Assembly (NCBI GenBank): GCA_041751955.1
Contig: JBGSIB010000065.1
Coordinates: 67,011-131,010 of the forward strand
Direction: 5' to 3'
DNA: 64,000 bases
Source: UBA2040 sp041751955
GTDB lineage: Bacteria > Bacteroidota > Bacteroidia > Flavobacteriales_D > Crocinitomicaceae
The notes beneath the pieces are model-generated. The model saw only the letters and a program-made list of their open reading frames with translations, made no database searches and was not told where the DNA came from. Of the stretch, positions 57,940 to 64,000 are shown in pieces. The position numbers and the translations under genes were made by a program. The stretch's first letter is position 1. The number at the start of each line of letters is the position of its first letter.

Positions 57940-59464
57940 TAACTCTAGATCTTACCGCCTCAGGGAATGTGATTTTTTCTCGTTTCATTTTCACCCAAGA
58001 GATGATGTCAAAATATTCTAATAGCACACTTTCGTTTTCATCTTTCAGTAAGGTTTCCAACTCATTGTAAAAATCTGTAAAAATTTGATTTTTAGAGGAT
58101 TCATTTTGAACTTTCGAAAGTTTTTTTAAATTCCGAATAAGTGAAGTTTCAACCTGCAATGTTCTTTCCTGTTTGTTTAAATACCGGTTAGTGGATTTAA
58201 TGACATATTCCAAGAATTCATAATTCTGAAGCTCGTAGTGCAGAATCAAATTAAAAATTCTGGCAATACCATAAATATCTTGACGAAGATTCTGTTCGTT
58301 ATCGTTCAGAACATTGTTTATAAATGTCAATGCTTTTTTGTAATCACCTAGTGCAAAATGCATGAAAGCCTTATTGTAGTTGAGTATAACCTCTTGCTCT
58401 TTATTAATCATTTCTCCGTAGAAAGCTTCTTTCTCAGAAAGGGATTGCAGTAATTTCTGGCTTTGATTAAATTCGCCTGAGACCTGAATTAGTCTCATTT
58501 CAAGCACAAAAGAATTGTAGAAAATTTTCACTTCAATATCCATTGATGCAAAATTTTTCGATTCATTCAATTTTCTCGTTTCAGCAATTAAATCCTTTGC
58601 TTGAAAAAAGTCTAAATTCTCAATATGACATCTACACAAATGCACCAGAGTCATTAAATATCTTTGAGCTGAATCTTGTTTTATTTTTTGATTTTCATCC
58701 AGAATAGTTTTGGTGCGATTAAAGAATGTAAAAGCGTCTGAATAGTTGCGATTAGTAGCGGCACATAAACCTTTTATGTAGAAACACATGGATGTCGCTC
58801 TAACGGATAAAGCAGTGTTTTTACCTTTAATTAAGTGATAATCCGCAATTTTCTCAACCTCGTCTCTTTCTTTAGAATTACGTGCGAAACCGCCACTTCG
58901 GAAAACCAAGTTGATTTTTGAATAAATGACTTGATATTCAGCTAAATTCCTTAGCTTTTCAATCACCATTTGTTCTTCCAAAATAAGTTTATCTAAGTCT
59001 GTACCAAATTCACCAGCCTCGTAAGCCTCTTCTAGCAATTTCTTTTCCCAAGAAATCAGCTCGAACCAATAATAAAATTTTTCGTTTTCTTCAGCAATTT
59101 TCTTGGCTCTCGAAACAAATTTGTCACATTCCTTAAACAGTGCTTTATTGTATAAAATCTCTACATTTTTAATTTCCTGTTTCAGCAAACTTGATACAGT
59201 ATGCTCACTGTAAAAGGAGCGTAAACTCTTTAAAATTAGTCGATATAAATGATTTTTCTCTGAAGGGAGATGCTGAACGAATCTTTCCTTTGCAAAGTGG
59301 ATTTTAAGTTCTTCTTCGTCGTATTTATCTTGCTTTTCGATGAAATCAAATATCTTCAAGTAGTTTTTATCCCCCGACTGCAAGGATGATGTCATCTTAA
59401 AAAATCTCTTTTCCGATTTGGAGAGAGAATTTATTAATTTAAATAATTCGTTTGATGGTTTCAT
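57923..59464 (-). CDS. Alpha-helical (TPR-like) protein of unknown function
   Basis: A 513-residue cytoplasmic helical protein. The N-terminal L-F-K-L-I-N-S-L-S-K-S-E-K-R-F-F-K-M is followed by Y-L-K-I-F-D-F-I-E-K. Later segments such as Y-N-K-A-F-M-H-F-A-L-G-D-Y-K-K-A-L-T-F-I fit degenerate TPR helices. No catalytic motif. It resembles a large protein I have seen in many Bacteroidota with no assigned function. The 17-bp antisense overlap with the OmpP1-like gene is unusual. Confidence 0.65.
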   Translation of the reverse strand: MKPSNELFKLINSLSKSEKRFFKMTSSLQSGDKNYLKIFDFIEKQDKYDEEELKIHFAKERFVQHLPSEKNHLYRLILKSLRSFYSEHTVSSLLKQEIKNVEILYNKALFKECDKFVSRAKKIAEENEKFYYWFELISWEKKLLEEAYEAGEFGTDLDKLILEEQMVIEKLRNLAEYQVIYSKINLVFRSGGFARNSKERDEVEKIADYHLIKGKNTALSVRATSMCFYIKGLCAATNRNYSDAFTFFNRTKTILDENQKIKQDSAQRYLMTLVHLCRCHIENLDFFQAKDLIAETRKLNESKNFASMDIEVKIFYNSFVLEMRLIQVSGEFNQSQKLLQSLSEKEAFYGEMINKEQEVILNYNKAFMHFALGDYKKALTFINNVLNDNEQNLRQDIYGIARIFNLILHYELQNYEFLEYVIKSTNRYLNKQERTLQVETSLIRNLKKLSKVQNESSKNQIFTDFYNELETLLKDENESVLLEYFDIISWVKMKREKITFPEAVRSRVIKVNR

Positions 59465-59544
59465 CTTATTCTTAAACTTCTTAGACTACTATGTAACAAA
59501 AGTCTTACAAAAATGTTCAATTTATTCTTGAAAAGCTAAATCAA

Positions 59545-59576
59545 ATAAAAAAAATCCGATTCAATGAACCGGATTT
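59545..59576 (-). terminator. Terminator after the LysM glucosaminidase gene
   Basis: On the minus strand AAATCCG (59576-59570) and CGGATTT (59558-59552) form a 7-bp stem with an 11-nt loop, followed by a T run. It is 24 bp past the gene stop. Confidence 0.75.
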
Positions 59577-59599
59577 CAAAATATAGGATGAAGTGCCTT

Positions 59600-60523
59600 T
59601 TACTGCAAGTTAACTTTGGTCCCTTTTTCTAGAATTACGTTTGGAAGTATATCAGGATTTAGTTTTTCTAACTTTTTAAGTTTGATTCCTAAGTCTTGTG
59701 AAATACTTATTAAAGATTGGTTTTGTTGAGCAATTACAAATAAATCATCTACTAATGGCTTGTTACTTTTGGGTTCTAAATATACTTTATCACCTTTCTC
59801 CAGAAAATCCTTTTCGGCTTCAACGTCATTATATTTGCGCAATTCCCATAACGCTGTGCTAAATTCTTCTGAAATTCTGTAATACGTGTCTCCTTCTTCA
59901 GCAATTACATATGCACTTTTCGTTGTTTCAACGTCTACTTTTGTTGCATCTCCAAATTTATTTTTTGGTGGGTTCAATATTCCAATGTTTTTTTTCGGAG
60001 GTCCGATTGTTGCGTCAAAATCATGTAAATCAAAATCTTCGATAAGACCAATTAGGATATCTGCATATAAAGGGTTTGTAGCGTAACCAGCTTTTTTAAG
60101 TCCCCTTGCCCATCCTTTATAATCAGTTGTGTTCAATGTAAACAAACTAGCGTATCGGGAGCGATTGGTCAAAAAATCACTATGATCAACGAAAGATAGT
60201 TCAGCATTTCCATAAACACGGAAACACTCTCCTTTGGCATCATCGTCGTGGTACATTTTATCACCTTTCCAATCATGACATTTAATTCCAAAATGATTAT
60301 TCCCTTGAGTTGCTAAACGCGAGGTTCCTGCTCCGCTTTCTAATAAGCCTTGGGCTAATGTTACGCTAGCGGGAATGTTTGTGTGAATCATCTGTTGTAT
60401 CGCGGTTGTTCGATACTGTTCGATGTAATCTAATTTTAAAGCTCTGTAATCCGTTTCGGCGTATGACGTCGCAGTTATGCACGCCAGAGATAATACGACT
60501 AGGTTTCTTTGCACTTTTTTCAT
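59600..60523 (-). CDS. Glucosaminidase (GH73-type) with LysM domains
   Basis: A 307-residue peptidoglycan hydrolase with a signal peptide. The catalytic domain (about 30-165) includes L-A-Q-G-L-L-E-S-G-A-G-T-S, with the catalytic Glu, and G-N-N-H-F-G-I-K-C as in FlgJ-type beta-N-acetylglucosaminidases. Two LysM-like domains follow (Y-V-I-A-E-E-G-D-T-Y-Y-R-I-S near 210, F-V-I-A-Q-Q-N-Q-S-L-I near 262) for wall binding. It should trim glycan strands during growth. Confidence 0.93.
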   Translation of the reverse strand: MKKVQRNLVVLSLACITATSYAETDYRALKLDYIEQYRTTAIQQMIHTNIPASVTLAQGLLESGAGTSRLATQGNNHFGIKCHDWKGDKMYHDDDAKGECFRVYGNAELSFVDHSDFLTNRSRYASLFTLNTTDYKGWARGLKKAGYATNPLYADILIGLIEDFDLHDFDATIGPPKKNIGILNPPKNKFGDATKVDVETTKSAYVIAEEGDTYYRISEEFSTALWELRKYNDVEAEKDFLEKGDKVYLEPKSNKPLVDDLFVIAQQNQSLISISQDLGIKLKKLEKLNPDILPNVILEKGTKVNLQ

Positions 60524-60703
60524 CTTGTTTAATCTTAATAGGTAAGTTCTTCTACGGAGTTATCAACAAGGAGTTACAGACTAATCAACATTTTTTTTAT
60601 AAATGTTCTGTCAATTTGTCTAGAAACGCATTTTGTGACTGCCGTTTTTTCCGATTCCGTCGTTTGGTTTAGCTTTTGAGGCCGAAATTGGAAAAAACCG
60701 AAG

Positions 60704-63328
60704 ATGATCGATTTTGAAAAGTACACTAACAAAGCAAAGGAATTATTGAATAATGCATTTGTGATTGCTAGCAATGAAGAGCGGTATATCATAGATAACG
60801 GTCATTTGTTGATTTCGTTGCTTGAAAAAGACAATTTTATTGTAGATTTTATTTTTAACGAATTAAAAAAAGATGTAAAACTCTTTAAAAGCATAGTTGA
60901 AAAGCAGGTTGAATCATATCCCAAAACCTCTGGCGGTCAGCCTCACATGTCCAACGATATGTTTAAGACATTAAAGGCATCAGAGAAAATTGCTGAAAAC
61001 TGGAAGGATCAATTTATCAGTTCTGAAGCCTTGTTTGTCGCTCTATCACAAGGCAATGATAGTATAGGGCAAATATTCAAAGATCAAAAAATCACTGAAA
61101 AAAATATAATTGAAGCTATTATGAAATTAAGAAACGGAAATTCTGTGCAAGATGAGAATCAGGATGCGAACTATCAGTCTTTGAATCGCTATGCAAAGAA
61201 TTTAAATGAAATGGCTAAAAGTGGAAAATTAGATCCTGTGATTGGTCGTGACGATGAAATTCGTCGAGTTTTACAAATTTTATCGCGAAGAATTAAAAAC
61301 AATCCAATTCTAATTGGAGAGCCTGGTGTTGGTAAAACAGCAATTGCGGAAGGAATCGCACATAGAATTGTTGAAGGTGATGTTCCAGAGAATTTGGCCT
61401 CAAAAGTTGTTTACTCTTTAGATATGGGAGCATTGGTCGCAGGTGCAAAATACAAAGGTGAATTTGAAGAGCGATTAAAAGCAGTTATTAAAGAAGTTAT
61501 TGATTCAGCAGGAGAAATCATTCTGTTTATTGACGAGATTCATACTTTGATTGGTGCAGGCGGTGGCGAAGGCGCAATGGATGCTGCCAATATTTTAAAG
61601 CCTGCACTGGCACGAGGAGAATTACGAGCCGTTGGCGCCACTACCCTAGCTGAATATCAGAAATACTTTGAAAAAGACAAAGCTTTAGTCAGAAGATTCC
61701 AAACTGTTTTAGTTGATGAACCTGATTTTGATGATGCAGTTTCCATTCTCAGAGGAATCAAAGAAAAATATGAGAATCATCACAAAGTAATTATTAAAGA
61801 TGAAGCAATTATTGCAGCTGTAGAACTTTCTCAACGTTATATTTCCGATCGTTTTCTTCCTGATAAAGCAATTGACTTAATGGACGAAGCTGCAGCTAAG
61901 TTGCAAATGGAGATCAATTCCAAACCAGAGGAATTGGATGAGATGGAACGAAAAATAATGCAATTAGAGGTAGAAAAACAAGCCATCAAGCGTGAAAAAG
62001 ATGAAAAGAAAATAGCTCAATTGGAAAAAGACCTTTCTGAGTTAAAATCTAAGCGGGATGAATTTTTAGCCAAATGGCAAAATGAAAGAAATGCCGCTGA
62101 AATGGTTCAAGCCTCAAAAGAAAAAATTGAACAATATAAATTTGAGGCAGAGCAAGCTGAACGAAATGGCGATTATGAAAAAGTAGCTCAACTTCGTTAT
62201 GGAAAAATTAAAGAAGAAGAAGTAGCCTTGGAAGCTCATAAAATAAAGCTACTGGAGATTCAAGTCAATAGTAAATTGATTAAGGAAGAAGTTGACGCAG
62301 AAGAGATTGCCGAGGTTGTTTCAAAATGGACGGGAATTCCAGTAACGAAAATGATTGAAAGCGAAGTAAGCAAATTACTCCGCTTGGAGGACGAATTAGG
62401 AAAAAGGGTAGTTGGTCAAAAAGAAGCAATCATAGCTGTTTCCGATTCTATAAGACGGTCGAGAGCAGGTTTGCAAGATGAAAAACGTCCAATCGGATCG
62501 TTCATTTTTCTTGGAACTACGGGCGTAGGTAAAACCGAGCTTGCAAAGGCTTTAGCCGATTATCTTTTTAATGATGATAATGCCATGACTCGAATCGACA
62601 TGTCGGAATATCAAGAAAAACATTCCGTAAGTCGCTTGGTTGGAGCTCCTCCAGGATATGTTGGATATGATGAGGGTGGTCAGTTGACCGAAGCAGTTCG
62701 ACGTCGTCCCTACTCGATTGTACTTTTAGACGAAATTGAGAAAGCGCACCCGGATGTCTTCAATGTCTTGTTGCAAGTCTTGGATGATGGACGATTAACC
62801 GACAACAAAGGCCGAGTGGTGAATTTTAAAAATACAATCATCATTATGACATCGAATTTAGGTGCCGATTTAATTCATCAAATGTTTGATGGTAAAAAGG
62901 AGAAAGATTATCCAATGGTCATTGAAAGCGCAAGGGAAAAAATTAACGAAATGTTGCGTCAAACTATTCGTCCAGAGTTTTTGAATAGAATTGATGAAGT
63001 TCTCTTGTTCACCCCGTTAACTGAGGAAAATATTAGAGAAATTGTCGACATCCAGTTAGATCGCTTGAAAGATACATTGAAGGAAAAAGGCTTTTATTTG
63101 GCGGTAACAGAAGATGCCATAGATTGGATTGCGAAAACAGGTTACGATCCATTTTTTGGTGCACGACCAGTAAAACGATTGATTCAGAAACAAGTTCTAA
63201 CAGAGTTGTCAAAAGCACTTTTGTCAAATACAATTGATAAAGAACATAATGTAGTTTTAGATGTTTTCGATGGTAAAGTTGTATTCCGTAAACCAGTAAA
63301 TGAAATCGAGGAATTGAGGGTTCAATAA
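60704..63328 (+). CDS. clpB: ATP-dependent chaperone ClpB
   Basis: An 874-residue AAA+ disaggregase. The N domain covers about 1-145. NBD1 has Walker A G-E-P-G-V-G-K-T-A and Walker B I-L-F-I-D-E-I-H-T-L-I-G-A-G. The M domain (about 390-525) is a long Glu/Lys coiled coil. NBD2 has Walker A G-T-T-G-V-G-K-T-E and G-A-P-P-G-Y-V-G-Y as the pore loop. The C-terminal motif R-P-V-K-R-L-I-Q matches ClpB. No clear -7 element was found before it, so it may use another sigma factor. Confidence 0.97.
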   Translation: MIDFEKYTNKAKELLNNAFVIASNEERYIIDNGHLLISLLEKDNFIVDFIFNELKKDVKLFKSIVEKQVESYPKTSGGQPHMSNDMFKTLKASEKIAENWKDQFISSEALFVALSQGNDSIGQIFKDQKITEKNIIEAIMKLRNGNSVQDENQDANYQSLNRYAKNLNEMAKSGKLDPVIGRDDEIRRVLQILSRRIKNNPILIGEPGVGKTAIAEGIAHRIVEGDVPENLASKVVYSLDMGALVAGAKYKGEFEERLKAVIKEVIDSAGEIILFIDEIHTLIGAGGGEGAMDAANILKPALARGELRAVGATTLAEYQKYFEKDKALVRRFQTVLVDEPDFDDAVSILRGIKEKYENHHKVIIKDEAIIAAVELSQRYISDRFLPDKAIDLMDEAAAKLQMEINSKPEELDEMERKIMQLEVEKQAIKREKDEKKIAQLEKDLSELKSKRDEFLAKWQNERNAAEMVQASKEKIEQYKFEAEQAERNGDYEKVAQLRYGKIKEEEVALEAHKIKLLEIQVNSKLIKEEVDAEEIAEVVSKWTGIPVTKMIESEVSKLLRLEDELGKRVVGQKEAIIAVSDSIRRSRAGLQDEKRPIGSFIFLGTTGVGKTELAKALADYLFNDDNAMTRIDMSEYQEKHSVSRLVGAPPGYVGYDEGGQLTEAVRRRPYSIVLLDEIEKAHPDVFNVLLQVLDDGRLTDNKGRVVNFKNTIIIMTSNLGADLIHQMFDGKKEKDYPMVIESAREKINEMLRQTIRPEFLNRIDEVLLFTPLTEENIREIVDIQLDRLKDTLKEKGFYLAVTEDAIDWIAKTGYDPFFGARPVKRLIQKQVLTELSKALLSNTIDKEHNVVLDVFDGKVVFRKPVNEIEELRVQ

Positions 63329-63350
63329 GTTAGAATTAATAAATAAGCGG

Positions 63351-63358
63351 TACTTTTG
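63351..63358 (+). promoter_or_regulatory. Promoter -7 element of ribB
   Basis: TACTTTTG matches TAnnTTTG; the transcript would start near 63363, about 16 nt before the ATG at 63379. No FMN riboswitch fits in that leader. Confidence 0.5.
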
Positions 63359-63378
63359 CAACGAATTTATAAGCGAAT

Positions 63379-64000
63379 ATGAGTTTCAAACTGAATACGA
63401 TTGCAGAAGCAATTGAAGATATAAAAAACGGAAAGGTAATCATTGTTGTGGATGATGAAAACCGAGAAAACGAAGGTGATTTTCTAACCGCTGCAAGAAA
63501 TGTAACGCCAGAGATTATCAATTTCATGGCTACTCATGGACGCGGATTAATTTGCGCGCCTCTTGTAGAAAGTCGATGTGATGAATTGGGACTTGAGTTA
63601 ATGGTGAAGCACAATACAGCCGAATACGAAACGCCTTTTACTGTGTCAGTCGATTTAATGGGACACGGTTGTACGACTGGAATTTCGGCTTCTGACCGTT
63701 CAAAAACGATACAAGCATTGATTGACCCTAATTTAGATCCAAAGGAATTGGGAAAACCGGGTCACATCTTCCCTCTTCGCGCCAAAAAAGGTGGTGTTTT
63801 GCGCCGAGCTGGTCATACAGAGGCTGCAATCGATTTATCACGAATGGCAGGTTTCGAGCCTGCCGGAGTTATCGTCGAAATTTTGAATGAAGACGGAACC
63901 ATGGCACGTTTACCGCAGCTTATAGATATTGCTAAGAGATTTGGTCTAAAAATCATATCAATTGAGGATTTAATCCACTATCGATTAGAAAAAGAATCAC
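63379..64000 (+). CDS. ribB: 3,4-dihydroxy-2-butanone-4-phosphate synthase (RibB/RibBA), 5' part
   Basis: The frame is open to the right edge (207 codons). The N-terminal D-D-E-N-R-E-N-E-G-D-F is the DHBP synthase metal/acid loop, and G-H-G-C-T-T-G-I-S-A-S-D-R-S-K-T with G-H-I-F-P-L-R-A-K-K-G-G-V continues the family. It makes the four-carbon unit of riboflavin from ribulose 5-phosphate. Whether a RibA GTP cyclohydrolase II domain follows cannot be seen; Bacteroidota usually have the fused form. Confidence 0.95.
   Translation, partial: MSFKLNTIAEAIEDIKNGKVIIVVDDENRENEGDFLTAARNVTPEIINFMATHGRGLICAPLVESRCDELGLELMVKHNTAEYETPFTVSVDLMGHGCTTGISASDRSKTIQALIDPNLDPKELGKPGHIFPLRAKKGGVLRRAGHTEAAIDLSRMAGFEPAGVIVEILNEDGTMARLPQLIDIAKRFGLKIISIEDLIHYRLEKES

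Noticed and set aside
63329..63378. FMN riboswitch before ribB
   Set aside because: The gap is 50 bp, too short for an FMN aptamer, and no conserved core is visible.

Overview
This window is AT-rich DNA from a Bacteroidota bacterium, most likely Flavobacteriales and possibly Crocinitomicaceae-like. The evidence is the TAnnTTTG type of housekeeping promoter, weak Shine-Dalgarno usage, three secreted proteins with type IX secretion (T9SS) C-terminal sorting domains, FecI/FecR-type regulation, TonB-dependent and Porin_10-like barrels, BshA, a fused SpmA/SpmB protein, and archaeal-type ProS. Placement below order level is a guess.

Layout. 1-4.6 kb: a partial class IV aminotransferase, a cold-shock-domain protein with a long leader, a DEAD-box-type helicase with DEVD in motif II, and a T9SS-sorted protein. 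4.8-17.9 kb is the accessory core. It holds an ECF sigma factor, a FecR anti-sigma factor and an unusual STN-domain outer-membrane protein with about ten ~20-residue repeats, then a TonB-dependent receptor. After a stretch of gene debris come a multicopper oxidase fused to a CopB-like barrel, a T9SS-sorted MbnP-like copper protein, its MbnH/MauG-type diheme partner, a second diheme peroxidase, a DUF1269-like membrane protein and a cysteine-free HMA-like protein. The sigma gene and the TonB receptor gene share the same two-part promoter motif at identical spacing (TAGGGGTA-N12-ATTGTCTTT), so they probably form one regulon. I read the region as a surface copper or redox-metal handling island, although only the oxidase, MbnP and MbnH point firmly to copper.

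18.2-35 kb: two more ECF sigma factors, each followed by a large single-pass membrane protein; a SIMPL-like protein; a rhodanese lipoprotein; DUF4268; a T9SS adhesin-like protein; small lipoproteins; an HMG-CoA lyase-like enzyme; pyrD; a DUF6089-like barrel; bshA; and a degenerate GH3 domain fused to a beta-lactamase-type hydrolase. 35-45.4 kb: a tightly packed housekeeping run of mutL, two rhomboids, an EEP hydrolase, a Sua5/YrdC protein, a GATase, SpmAB, an Smr protein, an M50 protease and hemB.

45.5-50 kb: a three-gene unit of lipoprotein, small secreted protein and a 1016-residue ABCG-type transporter with a TerB-like N-terminus. 50-64 kb: fabG, a Porin_10-like barrel, rpsT, two tandem tRNA-Glu genes, proS, a glycine/asparagine/serine-rich lipoprotein, an OmpP1/FadL-like barrel, a helical-repeat protein, a LysM glucosaminidase, clpB and the start of ribB. 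A possible small RNA lies between fabG and the porin gene.

No insertion sequence, prophage, CRISPR array or rRNA operon was seen. Function calls rest on motif reading alone. Promoter, terminator and RNA-structure calls are visual pattern matches.
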